Source: Ferdinandcohnia sp036962685 (GTDB lineage: Bacteria; Bacillota; Bacilli; Bacillales; Bacillaceae_L). From it: 64,000 bases of DNA. Within the stretch, counting starts at the first letter, position 1. The number at the start of each line of letters is the position of its first letter. Position numbers and translations under genes: made by a program. A model generated the notes under the pieces. It saw only the letters and a program-made list of their open reading frames with translations. It made no database searches and had not been told where the DNA came from. This document shows, in pieces, positions 34,506 to 43,314 of the stretch. The stretch spans positions 62,001-126,000 of the forward strand of contig NZ_JBALOP010000055.1 in the NCBI RefSeq assembly GCF_036962685.1. The letters are read 5' to 3'.

Positions 34506-37500
34506 TTATATAGATTTCCCTTGGTTACCTGGCTTATCAGGTTTCCCCGGTTTATTCGGTTTACCTGGTTTACCTGGTTTATCTGGTTTATCTGGTTTGT
34601 CTGGTTTGTCTGGTTTACCTGGTTTACCTGGTTTATCTGGCTTACCTGGTTTGTCTGGTTTACCTGGTTTGTCTGGTTTTCCTGCTTCATTCGACCAGGC
34701 GATAGTATAAGTTAAGGTTGATTTACCATCTGTGCCTGTAACTTTTATTTCTGTTTTATCGCTTAATTGTACAATTTCAATAGTGGCACCAGCTTGAGTA
34801 GCATCTGCTATGATATCCTCAGTTTGAAGACCAGATAGCGTGTAGTTTAAAGCTCCAGGCTGAAAACCTTCAAGCTCCTCCCCATCAATCGTAATTGATT
34901 TTAAGGTTGCATCTGTTTCAGGTACAGCAATTTTATGAAGTTCACTGCCTAATGCATAATAGATGCTTCCATCAACTCCTACGGTCATACTGTTCATGAA
35001 ATCCTCAACAAGTACTTTATAATCTAGCGTTTCAGGGTCAATCACAATTAGACTGCGGGATAAAGTTGTATATAGCATACCATCCGGACCCCATGCAAGT
35101 TGGTAAGGAAACCATTTACTACTATTATATAAGCTTGGGCGAATCACTTTGCTATCTACTACTTCATAGGTTTCTGGATCCATTTTAAAAATAGTTCCTT
35201 CGACGGCACCCCATAGGTATCCATCAGGCCCAATTGATAAATCACCAATCATACGAGGAGTAGCATCAATTCCTGGAATCTCAGGAGTAAATTCTGTGAT
35301 TTTCTCACCTTTTTCTACATCCCAAACAAAAATTTTAGCTTCTTCTGCTATCGGGTTAATTCCTAATCCACCCCATACGGATGTACCACCAAATAATTTA
35401 CCATCATGATATGCTAAACTAATTATACTTTGGTCTTGAACAACATTTCGTTGTTGGTACCATTCACCTGTATCCCCATCATAGATTGCTAAAACCCCAC
35501 CTAACACACCATAATCCGGAACAGTTCCAACAAATAATTTGTTATCACCTGATGTAATCGCAAAAGGACGGTCCTGCTCATCTTGGATATCATATTCAAG
35601 CTGCGGATTCGTATTTAAGTCCACTGGATGACTTGGGTCAAAACTGTACATGATGGCTCCCACATATGTTCCAAAATACACTGTGTCATTTAAGAATCCG
35701 ATCCCTTCAGGTTGGGCAAAGGATGAAATATTAACTTCAATTTCATCCGTGAACGGATTATAGACACTCATTCCACGCTGATAGCCGCCCATGTATAGCT
35801 TTCCATCTGGACCAGTTTCAAGTGATTGGATGGCAACAGCAGTTGCTGCAAGGTCTAAAGCGACGAAATTCAGTTCATTCGTTTCAGGATTGTATAACAT
35901 ATACTCTCCATATTGTGTAACCATCGCTAATACTGTTTCGCTAGTAGATAACGTAATCCAAGCCATGTCCTTTACGCGCGGAGTATCTGGAAGAATTGGA
36001 ATGCCTTCAATTAACGTTTCTACGTTTGTATTAAGGTCATACTTGTATAATTGTGTTCCATTTTTATAATAAATCATGTTTGGTTGAGTAGGGTCTGGTT
36101 CGGAAACCATATTACTAAATTGGAATGAACCTTCAACTACCAGCGTATCCGGATCAACCACAATCATATTAATAGTCGAAACAGCAACTAGTAGTTTACC
36201 ATTTACAACCCAAAAATCTTGGATCATTCCATTCTCTCCAGAATGTCCTTCTATGATAAGCTCCTCTTTTTCACCAGTATGTCTATTAATCTTATACAAA
36301 TGCTTCGTTGTTCCAATTCCAACGTAAATATAATCCCCATCCACTGCTAGGCCACGTGCATAATCCTGGTCTGTAACACTACCAAAATCTTTGAATTTTC
36401 CTGTATTGATATCATATTCAAATACACCCGAACCTGGGTATGTTGCACCATAAATTTTACCATCCTCTGTCGCTTCTATATCCCACACCCAAGCGGAAGA
36501 AGGGTTCGCACCAAGGTCTTGAACTTCCTTTAATTCCGGTACATACCGGTATAATTTGCCGTCTGAAGTGCCAGCGAAGTAAACATTTTTATCAGGACCA
36601 ATTGTAATGGCCCACACAGCTTCTGTATTTTCAATCACTTTGGAAAATTTAAGCTCGCCTGTTTCAGCATCTAATACTGAAAAGGTTCCAGGTGCACCAT
36701 TTGAATGATAATATACCTCATTTTCACCTAAACTATTTTCCTGAATCGCTCCTGCTTGTCCTAATTGAACATGAACCATCTCCCCTAGATTAATAGGATC
36801 TGCATATTCACGATCAAATTGAGAATCATCCGTTACTTTTTCAAATGTAACATCGTCAAAATAGACCTCTGTAAAGCTAATGCTACCAGAATAAAATGAA
36901 AGTCTTGCATATGCAGCATTCTCTGGAGCTACACTAAATACTTTTAAATCAGTCCATTGATTTTTTGGCAGATTGCCATTTAGTTCCCTATGTTGGGTAA
37001 TGCTATTATTGTTTGCATCAAAATAACGGATTTCAGATACAACGTTATGTGTCTGACTTACAACATTTGAATAGACCGTTAATAAATAAGATGCCCCCGC
37101 TTCAACTGCTATCTTGTCACTCAGAATGCTCACTCCTGCTTTGTCAGAAGTATCAAGTAAATGTACGCTTTGTGCTCCCGAATGAGCTCTATCTGTACTT
37201 ACTTGAATACCTGGTCCATCAAATTCTGATGCCCACCCCGGAATGTTTCCACCCACAACTGCTTCTTCAAAGCCAGGATTCACCACTTCAGCATGAATAT
37301 CGTCAACTGGAGGCTCTCCAGTAGAGATTCCTTCTAGCGCCACATCATCAAAATAAGCTTCTGTAATCGAAGGATGCCCAGAGTTGAAGCGAAGTTCAAC
37401 CTGCGTCGCGCCTTCTGGAACTTCGAAAGGAACTTGAATTTCAGTCCACTTATCTGTTCCTAGAACTGCCGTACCAAAGTTAATAAAAGTTGCGTTGCCT

Positions 37501-38405
37501 ACCTTCTGTCCTTCATCGTTAAAAAAATGAACTTCATAGCCTATATTATGAGATTGCCTAACAACATTCACATATGCTTTTGCAATATAAGACTCTCCTG
37601 TCGTAACGGAAATTTTTTCACTGGTTACTTGCAAATTCCCACCCGGATTATTGCTATTTTCATCTTTAAAATATAAACTTTTATTTCCAGTACGGGCTTT
37701 CTCCCCACTAAATGCGATACTCGTAGACGGATTATTCGTTACACGACTCCATCCAGGATATACAACTTCTTCTTCAAAGGATGCGTTTGATGGTAACGTT
37801 TCTGTAGAATCAGAATCTTTCACAATTTTTACATCATCAAAGTAAGCTTCTGTATTAGAAGGATGTCCTGAATTAAAACGAAGTTCAACCTGCGTGGCAC
37901 CCTCAGGAACTGTGAAAGGCACCTTGATTTCGGTCCACTGGTTCGTTCCTAGAACAGCTGATTGAAAATTAAGGAAGGTTGCATTTCCTACCTTTTGATT
38001 TTCAGCATTAAAATAATGGACCTCATAACCGATACTATGTGATTGGCTGACAACATTTACAAATGCCTTGGCAGTATATGCCTCACCTGAAGTAACAGCT
38101 ACCTTCTCACTTTTCACTTGTAAATTTCCACCTGGATTATTCGTGTTTGAATCTTTAAAATACAAGCTTTTTGTACCAGTATTTGCTCGATCATCACTAA
38201 CAGCGATACTCGTTAAAGGATTATTCGTAACAAGACTCCATCCAGGAATCACAACTTCTTCAAATCCTCCATTAAATACTTCACCAGGTAGCGTTCCAGC
38301 GGATACCTTTAGCTTACTAGTAGAAGTAAAAGGAGCAATTAATCCAAATAATAGGGTAAAGCAAAATGTGAGCATTACCGTTTTTTTCAACTTTCTACTA
38401 AACAA
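34506..38405 (-). CDS. secreted beta-propeller protein 3, triple CBM and PGK tail
   Basis: 1299 residues; TTG start at 38405 with AGGGAGG upstream. Signal peptide residues 1-36. Three CBM4/9-like jelly rolls at about 40-195, 203-358 and 372-530; the first two are a recent tandem copy. About 545-1150 are propeller repeats (FAGTSDGKLYRYV, GATYPGSGVFEYD, GTVPDYGVLGGVLAIYD, GGTSVWGGLGINP). About 1160-1235 resemble a cadherin-like/DUF domain (FQPGALNYTLSG), and the last 59 residues are a Pro-Gly-Lys-Asp repeat. No LPXTG motif, so the basic tail may hold the protein in the cell wall by charge. Function inferred as glycan binding or cleavage. Confidence 0.75.
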   Translation of the reverse strand: MFSRKLKKTVMLTFCFTLLFGLIAPFTSTSKLKVSAGTLPGEVFNGGFEEVVIPGWSLVTNNPLTSIAVSDDRANTGTKSLYFKDSNTNNPGGNLQVKSEKVAVTSGEAYTAKAFVNVVSQSHSIGYEVHYFNAENQKVGNATFLNFQSAVLGTNQWTEIKVPFTVPEGATQVELRFNSGHPSNTEAYFDDVKIVKDSDSTETLPSNASFEEEVVYPGWSRVTNNPSTSIAFSGEKARTGNKSLYFKDENSNNPGGNLQVTSEKISVTTGESYIAKAYVNVVRQSHNIGYEVHFFNDEGQKVGNATFINFGTAVLGTDKWTEIQVPFEVPEGATQVELRFNSGHPSITEAYFDDVALEGISTGEPPVDDIHAEVVNPGFEEAVVGGNIPGWASEFDGPGIQVSTDRAHSGAQSVHLLDTSDKAGVSILSDKIAVEAGASYLLTVYSNVVSQTHNVVSEIRYFDANNNSITQHRELNGNLPKNQWTDLKVFSVAPENAAYARLSFYSGSISFTEVYFDDVTFEKVTDDSQFDREYADPINLGEMVHVQLGQAGAIQENSLGENEVYYHSNGAPGTFSVLDAETGELKFSKVIENTEAVWAITIGPDKNVYFAGTSDGKLYRYVPELKEVQDLGANPSSAWVWDIEATEDGKIYGATYPGSGVFEYDINTGKFKDFGSVTDQDYARGLAVDGDYIYVGIGTTKHLYKINRHTGEKEELIIEGHSGENGMIQDFWVVNGKLLVAVSTINMIVVDPDTLVVEGSFQFSNMVSEPDPTQPNMIYYKNGTQLYKYDLNTNVETLIEGIPILPDTPRVKDMAWITLSTSETVLAMVTQYGEYMLYNPETNELNFVALDLAATAVAIQSLETGPDGKLYMGGYQRGMSVYNPFTDEIEVNISSFAQPEGIGFLNDTVYFGTYVGAIMYSFDPSHPVDLNTNPQLEYDIQDEQDRPFAITSGDNKLFVGTVPDYGVLGGVLAIYDGDTGEWYQQRNVVQDQSIISLAYHDGKLFGGTSVWGGLGINPIAEEAKIFVWDVEKGEKITEFTPEIPGIDATPRMIGDLSIGPDGYLWGAVEGTIFKMDPETYEVVDSKVIRPSLYNSSKWFPYQLAWGPDGMLYTTLSRSLIVIDPETLDYKVLVEDFMNSMTVGVDGSIYYALGSELHKIAVPETDATLKSITIDGEELEGFQPGALNYTLSGLQTEDIIADATQAGATIEIVQLSDKTEIKVTGTDGKSTLTYTIAWSNEAGKPDKPGKPDKPGKPDKPGKPGKPDKPDKPDKPDKPGKPGKPNKPGKPDKPGNQGKSI
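34509..34685 (-). repeat. PGKPDK-type coding repeat
   Basis: Tandem 9- and 18-bp units encode a PGKPDKPGK pattern at the C-terminus of propeller protein 3. The units differ in third-base positions (GGTTTACCT, GGTTTATCT, GGTTTGTCT), so this is a repeat likely to vary in length between strains. Confidence 0.85.
37342..38319 (-). repeat. tandem duplication of a CBM module (2 x 489 bp)
   Basis: Two adjacent 489-bp units, starting at 37342 and 37831, keep long identical stretches (for example GAAGTTCAACCTGCGT). They encode the first two carbohydrate-binding modules of propeller protein 3; the third module upstream in the list is much more diverged. Confidence 0.8.
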
Positions 38406-38467
38406 ATAACATACCTCCCTTAAATATGTATAAGCGAAACGTTGTTAACCCTCCTTTCGCAAACAAC

Positions 38468-38481
38468 AGGAAGCGTTTACA
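38468..38481. promoter_or_regulatory. cre-like box before propeller gene 3
   Basis: On the minus strand TGTAAACGCTTCCT matches the CcpA consensus at 12 of 14 positions, 63 bp upstream of the start codon. Confidence 0.4.
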
Positions 38482-38572
38482 TAAGTTTTTTGTAAGACTT
38501 ACTCTTATCTCTCAAAAACTTACTTTCTCCCAAACCTTCCTTTATAATGATTCTACTTAACTATATTCCTCA

Positions 38573-38621
38573 TACATATAGGCCGTTTTAACCATACTCT
38601 GTCACAAAAGGGACTTTAAGT
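38573..38621 (-). promoter_or_regulatory. possible promoter with regulator site H
   Basis: Minus-strand reading: ACTTAAAGTC, CC, TTTTGTGAC, then AGAGTA in -35 position and TATGTA 16 bp on. Half-site spacing (11 bp) fits sites A-F, but the -35 and -10 are poor. The rest of 38406-38720 shows no gene. Confidence 0.35.
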
Positions 38622-38718
38622 CTCCATTGGATGGAAATGGTGGTTCAATAAATTCAATTAGTAAAACAAGTTCAAAAATCGTATAGATTTGATTGTTGTA
38701 TGTTGTCTCTACTCTACA

Positions 38719-38752
38719 AAAAAAGTCCTCTGCGTTGGACAGAAGACTTTTA
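38719..38752 (-). terminator. terminator of small zinc-ribbon gene
   Basis: Minus-strand stem AAAAGTCTTCTG / CAGAGGACTTTT (one G-T pair), 7-nt loop, followed by a run of T. Confidence 0.75.
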
Positions 38753-38782
38753 ATTGCATATTGTATAAAGTTTGCTATTTCC

Positions 38783-38992
38783 TTAACGTGACGGTTTGGG
38801 TGGTTGGCACACATCACATTTTCGTTGGTTATTGTTTTTAAATTTCGTAAATGTTTTTTCAAAATTACTACCGCATGCACATTTAAATAATAACTTTTGG
38901 GAAAAACCATGATATTCCGTCGTAAGTAAGCTACTATCTGAATTTTTCTCAACAAATTCTTTAATTTTATCAATAGTCCATCGTTTATTCAT
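38783..38992 (-). CDS. small zinc-ribbon-like protein
   Basis: 69 residues from ATG 38992 (GAGGTG 7 nt upstream). The sequence has a helical N-terminus (TIDKIKEFVEKNSDSS) and a CxC-N17-CxxC pattern (CACGSNFEKTF, CDVCQ) that could bind zinc. Similar domains precede nuclease or helicase parts in larger Bacillus and phage proteins, as I recall; here it stands alone with its own terminator. Function unknown. Confidence 0.65.
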   Translation of the reverse strand: MNKRWTIDKIKEFVEKNSDSSLLTTEYHGFSQKLLFKCACGSNFEKTFTKFKNNNQRKCDVCQPPKPSR

Positions 38993-39063
38993 TCTCCGAC
39001 ACCTCAATACTAAATCGTTAAATTGTCATTGTATTATTTTTATTTTAGGCAAAAGATTTAACT

Positions 39064-39441
39064 TTAGTCCTTGTTAAACCAAAGTTCGTCTTTGTTATCA
39101 ACATCACCATTATAATTGATCAAAATTTCGTCCCCTGCTTTTATATCTGTGTAAGCATAGAAGTCGAATGTGTGATTGTCAAAATTTATTTCATATATGG
39201 CATTGGGTTCATAAGAATGATTAAATAACATTCCATAGCCGAGAAGGATCGCAGTATGGTTAATCCCATACTCGAAAGCATAGTCAGCTAGTAAGGTTTT
39301 CTCAATGTGTTGATGTTGGTTATTCGGATAAGAAATCACAGGCGCTTCATGGATAAGCTGCCCTTTTTTGATATCTGATGTAGCAAATACTCCTCTATTG
39401 AATTCGCCATCACTTAATGTAGATGTTTTTATCTCAATCAT
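39064..39441 (-). CDS. SET-domain protein (putative lysine methyltransferase)
   Basis: 125 residues, only a SET core. SAM-binding NRGVFATSDIKKGQLI at residues 14-29, LFNHSYEPNA near 70-80 (the NHS motif) and GDEILINYNGD near 103-113 give the SET pseudoknot. Bacterial SET proteins of this size are found in Bacillales without known substrates. ATG at 39441 with a weak GGTAGGT site. Single gene. Confidence 0.85.
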   Translation of the reverse strand: MIEIKTSTLSDGEFNRGVFATSDIKKGQLIHEAPVISYPNNQHQHIEKTLLADYAFEYGINHTAILLGYGMLFNHSYEPNAIYEINFDNHTFDFYAYTDIKAGDEILINYNGDVDNKDELWFNKD

Positions 39442-39522
39442 GTTGTTTTACCTACCAAACTTTTAAGATTTTCTTTCTAACTGTAACACTAATCCACTAA
39501 AATAAAAACCTTAAAACAAAAA

Positions 39523-39556
39523 AGGATAGTAAACACCCTTTTTAGGAGACCATCCT
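39523..39556 (-). terminator. terminator of NAGPA/phosphoesterase gene
   Basis: Minus strand AGGATGGT / ACTATCCT (G-T pairs allowed) with an 18-nt loop containing a second short stem, followed by TTTTTTG. Confidence 0.6.
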
Positions 39557-39576
39557 CTTTGCCTCGAACAGTAACT

Positions 39577-42500
39577 TTATTCAATAATAATGGTTTGTTC
39601 TTTAGTCATTCCATTTGCTTCAACCTTTAGATTAATTTCTCCAGGTTTTTGGGCTTTTAGCTCTCCTGTTTCATAATTGAACAGCGCAGCATATTTACCA
39701 GACGTTTCTGCGCGATTAAGCTCTGCTCCACTGCCTATAAATACGGTTTCACTTCCATCCCATTGAACAGTTGCAGGGTAGCGAAGTGGGAAGCTTAGAT
39801 TGTCTTTTTGATGTCCGGTTGCATTGATTTTTACTGATTCTCCTACTTTTACCCTTGCTGGTGACTGGAGGGTGATGTCCAACAATAATGGATTTACCTC
39901 TGCATGGATCCAGTCTGTACCAGAAACAGCACTTTGCCCGTCTGATTGTTCAGATCCTTTAGCCTGAGTAGGTACGGGTGTTGGATCTATACCAAACATG
40001 GTCCATTCGTAAAAGCCACCCGCATCACTTGAGCCATAAGGTGCTTTTCCTGAAGGACCGACAACCATATACGGAACGCCTTCAACACGTTCAACACTTA
40101 CAGTATGAGCATGTCCGCCAACAAAGAGAGCTCCCTTTCCTCCAGACGATTGACGGAATTCTGTTAAAAATTGTTCTAGAAGATTAGATTCTTTTCGGTC
40201 ACTAAGTTGACTATTTTTCGTTGGTAGCGGGTCCCGAGTCGGATGATGTGCCATTACAACTACGTTTTTCACATTTGGATCTACTGCAGCTTCAGTTAAT
40301 GCTTTTTTAAGATCAAGCAGCTGTTGGAAATCGCTTGTCCGGAAACTACCACTAGATGAATCCAGTAAAATAAATCTTGTCCCTTTGTGATCAAACGTAT
40401 AACGATTATTTTCATAGACTTCTAGGAAGTTATCCAATGTACCTGGCCCCATAATTTCATGGTTTCCAGGAATATAATAGATGGGTAGTTTATCCCCAAC
40501 TTCCTCCTGCAAAATTTGCTCCGCGAGATCAAAATCTTCCTTCCACGCTGTATCAACCAGGTCCCCGTTAATAACTAAGAAGTCTGGGTTTGCAGCTACA
40601 ATTTGCCTTAGTGATTCTCTTGCCATTTGTACTTGAGAACTATTTGGTGACTTAGCAACAAACTGACTATCTGCAAGTACCGCAAACGTCCAACGACCTT
40701 TCTCAATTTCTCCATTTTGAATAATGAGTGGATCTATGTTTTTCGTTTGTTCAGGAACATCGATTGAGGGTGGCACTTTAACAATCACATCATCAAATAC
40801 TAGTTGACCAGTGTATTGATCGTTTTTGTTTGTTTCAACAGGATAGATTCTCCAAAGCTTCACTGGATATCGTACTCCTTCAGGCACCGTTGCTTCGACA
40901 TACTTCCATCCAGTCCAATTCACTTGGTCAGCAAGTGTTAATGTATATCTTGTATTTCCTGCATCTTCTATGACTGTACGAAGCCAAGCCCCGTTTCCAT
41001 CACCTTTTACCCATAGGCCAATTTTCTGAACGTCACCGGGTAGCTCAATCGTTGGTGATGCTTGTAAATAAGCAGCACGAGTAGCCGTTGTTGTTGAAAA
41101 ATCATATGCAAGCTCTATCCCTTTTCCGTCCCTACCCTCTACATGGCTCATGCTTGCACCAACATCATTTGGGTATTTTGTAAATGACCAACCACTTATA
41201 TCTTCAAAATCATCGACATTCTTTGTAGCAAGTCCAATTGTAACTGGAAGATATGCTACCTCATCTTGTACGGTGATGGAGATTAACGCAGATGCTCCAT
41301 TCTTTTTAGGAACTACGGTAAAGCTCCCATCGACATTTTCCATTATTGAAATAATCGTATCATCATAGTCTAAGCTCACATCCCTAGCTTCAATTGGTGC
41401 ACTGTACCCATCTTTGTCATAGCCGTTAACAGAAAAACTTGCTTGTTTTCCTATTTCAAGACTAAGACGTGCATCCGATGCTTCAATTCTATCTAATTCA
41501 CCAAGAACAGCAATCTCCATCGAGCCTTTTGCTGACTTCACTTGAGCTTGTGCAATTGCATTTCCAGACTTTTTAGCTCGAAATACTCCATCTTCCTCAA
41601 ATCCGCCAACATCCGCTGGTAGTGCCTTCCATGAGATATCACCAACTGAAACTGGAGAATAATTTTCATCGTGACCTAGACCAATAAATGTTCGAGTTAA
41701 ACCTGGAAATACACGTTTACTCTTGTCAGAATCAAATGCCGTTTCAACTGCAAAGCTCTTCAATTCTCCACTTCCAGCCTTTGCAAAAATACCAATTCCA
41801 TTTGGTACGGAGCGTTCAGTTCCATCTGAAGGCTGATTCACAACTTTTACCTTTTCCGTACCAGGTGTACGAGCAACCATTGTAGTTGAGCCTCCACCAT
41901 CAAGGTTTAATGCATAATGCACACCATATTCCTTCATCAATTCAGCTAATTCTTTAAACGTCATGCCGCGACTATCTGTTTGACGTCCATCAACAGCAGC
42001 TAAAATCATTGTTTTTCGATCCTCTGAAAATCCTACAGCTGTCCGGGGAGCCGATGTTGCATCGTCTAGGTTTGACATGATTTCTCCATTTTCTACAAGT
42101 TTAATATTACCTCCAACAGCAAACGAAACATCGATTTCAGACTTAGGAGCATATTCCACACTAACTTCATCGCCAACAGATAAAGTCCTTAATATTTCTG
42201 CGCCCTTTTCTCGTCCAACTAATACAAAAGTATTTTCAGGAATTTCGCCACTACCTGCTCCGGCTGATACAGCAGTAACCTTTCCATTCACTACCATTGC
42301 CTCATACACAGGACTTCCAGCTTGCGATCTTTCAGCACTTCCCCATACAGATGTGTATAATCCAATACCATCCTTGGATATTCCGTATTGATTAAGGGCA
42401 TCAAGTGTTATTTCTTTATTGGAAAACTTTACTTTTCCATCTAACAGAATAGTAGAAATATGACCAAGCCCATTTTTGTCTACACTTGCAGTCAGTGTGT

Positions 42501-42969
42501 GGCTACCTTGTGGGCCTTTAACAATTTCACCTTCACTCACAACAGCACCAAGTGGAGCTTTTGTATTATTAATATCAAAGAAATCACCATTTACGCCTGC
42601 GATTGCACCTGCTTCCTTCGCCATGTCAGATAATGGCTTGGCTGACGAAACTCTACCAGGAAATAGTAGGTCTGTTGAAATATTGTCATTTCCAAGTTGG
42701 ATGGTCATGACTTCTCCGTTTAACCATCCTCGCGCATCAAATCTTTCAAAACTAGTAAGTTCAATACCAGGACCAATTGGTGTATTCGTTTCATTTGAAA
42801 CGAGTGTTTTTCCCGCTGGGCCAACAAAAATGACGGGTTCTGTTCTGTCAGAAGAGGTTGAACGAGCTTGAGCTACATCTGATGGTTCATTTTCTGCGTG
42901 TACAGTAGGCGCTAATGGTACCGTAATTGCAGAGGCAAGTATAACATTTCTCCACCACTTTACATTCAT
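39577..42969 (-). CDS. secreted NAGPA-domain and metallophosphoesterase fusion (YvnB-like)
   Basis: 1130 residues from ATG 42969 (AAAGGAG upstream); the frame is open to 42987. Signal peptide 1-25 (VHAE). About 50-400: phosphodiester-glycosidase (NAGPA) domain with GVNGDFFDINNTKAPLGAVV and NLDGGGSTTMVAR. Then Ig-like domains, a jelly-roll module at about 610-760 (DDFEDISGWSF to FDDVIV), and a calcineurin-like phosphoesterase at about 775-1010 with VLADSQF, INGDLVD, GNHE, AHHP and GGHAHT metal motifs. Likely releases sugars and phosphate from phosphodiester-linked wall or environmental polymers outside the cell. No site of the glycan regulator lies upstream. It resembles B. subtilis YvnB as far as I recall. 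Confidence 0.85.
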   Translation of the reverse strand: MNVKWWRNVILASAITVPLAPTVHAENEPSDVAQARSTSSDRTEPVIFVGPAGKTLVSNETNTPIGPGIELTSFERFDARGWLNGEVMTIQLGNDNISTDLLFPGRVSSAKPLSDMAKEAGAIAGVNGDFFDINNTKAPLGAVVSEGEIVKGPQGSHTLTASVDKNGLGHISTILLDGKVKFSNKEITLDALNQYGISKDGIGLYTSVWGSAERSQAGSPVYEAMVVNGKVTAVSAGAGSGEIPENTFVLVGREKGAEILRTLSVGDEVSVEYAPKSEIDVSFAVGGNIKLVENGEIMSNLDDATSAPRTAVGFSEDRKTMILAAVDGRQTDSRGMTFKELAELMKEYGVHYALNLDGGGSTTMVARTPGTEKVKVVNQPSDGTERSVPNGIGIFAKAGSGELKSFAVETAFDSDKSKRVFPGLTRTFIGLGHDENYSPVSVGDISWKALPADVGGFEEDGVFRAKKSGNAIAQAQVKSAKGSMEIAVLGELDRIEASDARLSLEIGKQASFSVNGYDKDGYSAPIEARDVSLDYDDTIISIMENVDGSFTVVPKKNGASALISITVQDEVAYLPVTIGLATKNVDDFEDISGWSFTKYPNDVGASMSHVEGRDGKGIELAYDFSTTTATRAAYLQASPTIELPGDVQKIGLWVKGDGNGAWLRTVIEDAGNTRYTLTLADQVNWTGWKYVEATVPEGVRYPVKLWRIYPVETNKNDQYTGQLVFDDVIVKVPPSIDVPEQTKNIDPLIIQNGEIEKGRWTFAVLADSQFVAKSPNSSQVQMARESLRQIVAANPDFLVINGDLVDTAWKEDFDLAEQILQEEVGDKLPIYYIPGNHEIMGPGTLDNFLEVYENNRYTFDHKGTRFILLDSSSGSFRTSDFQQLLDLKKALTEAAVDPNVKNVVVMAHHPTRDPLPTKNSQLSDRKESNLLEQFLTEFRQSSGGKGALFVGGHAHTVSVERVEGVPYMVVGPSGKAPYGSSDAGGFYEWTMFGIDPTPVPTQAKGSEQSDGQSAVSGTDWIHAEVNPLLLDITLQSPARVKVGESVKINATGHQKDNLSFPLRYPATVQWDGSETVFIGSGAELNRAETSGKYAALFNYETGELKAQKPGEINLKVEANGMTKEQTIIIE

Positions 42970-43035
42970 TTGTGAATCTCCTTTCATATAAAATAAAATT
43001 TTATAATATACAAAATATTCTTGAAGTGTATTTTC

Positions 43036-43064
43036 ATTATATCAAGAATCTCTTATTAGAATAA
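43036..43064 (-). promoter_or_regulatory. possible promoter of NAGPA fusion gene
   Basis: Minus strand TATAAT (43036-43041) with TTATTC 17 bp upstream; the -35 is poor. The remaining gap up to the hairpin at 43241 is AT-rich without a gene. Confidence 0.35.
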
Positions 43065-43240
43065 CTACAGATTATTTAGCTGTTGTTGATGTACTATTAA
43101 GTTTTTACAGGAAAAAAGTAGGGAATTTGTTTACAATAATCGTAGAGAAAAAGAGAAATTCGTCGAAAGATAGGTCAATGGTTTTGGAAGAAATAGAGCT
43201 GGATTTTTTTAATGCTAAACTCACCTTTAAAAAACAGTAA

Positions 43241-43279
43241 AAAAGGCCCGAATCTATTTTTTAAAGATTCAAGCCTTTT
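43241..43279 (-). terminator. terminator of membrane-transporter gene
   Basis: AAAAGGC..GAATCT pairs with AGATTC..GCCTTTT (2-nt internal loop); minus-strand T-run follows. 36 bp after the stop codon of the next gene. Confidence 0.75.
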
Positions 43280-43314
43280 ATAAGGGACAGAACATGCCCT
43301 TCGAACCACTGCAA

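Noticed and set aside
34509..34685. CRISPR-like regular repeats
   Set aside because: Units are 9-18 bp without unique spacers and lie in frame inside a coding sequence.
34482..34715. Open frame with Trp/Phe/Ile repeats on the plus strand
   Set aside because: It is the antisense of the PGK-type repeat of propeller protein 3; low-complexity DNA gives open frames on both strands.
38602..38973. 123-codon open frame on the minus strand
   Set aside because: Overlaps the zinc-ribbon gene in another frame and crosses its terminator; no ribosome binding site or family.
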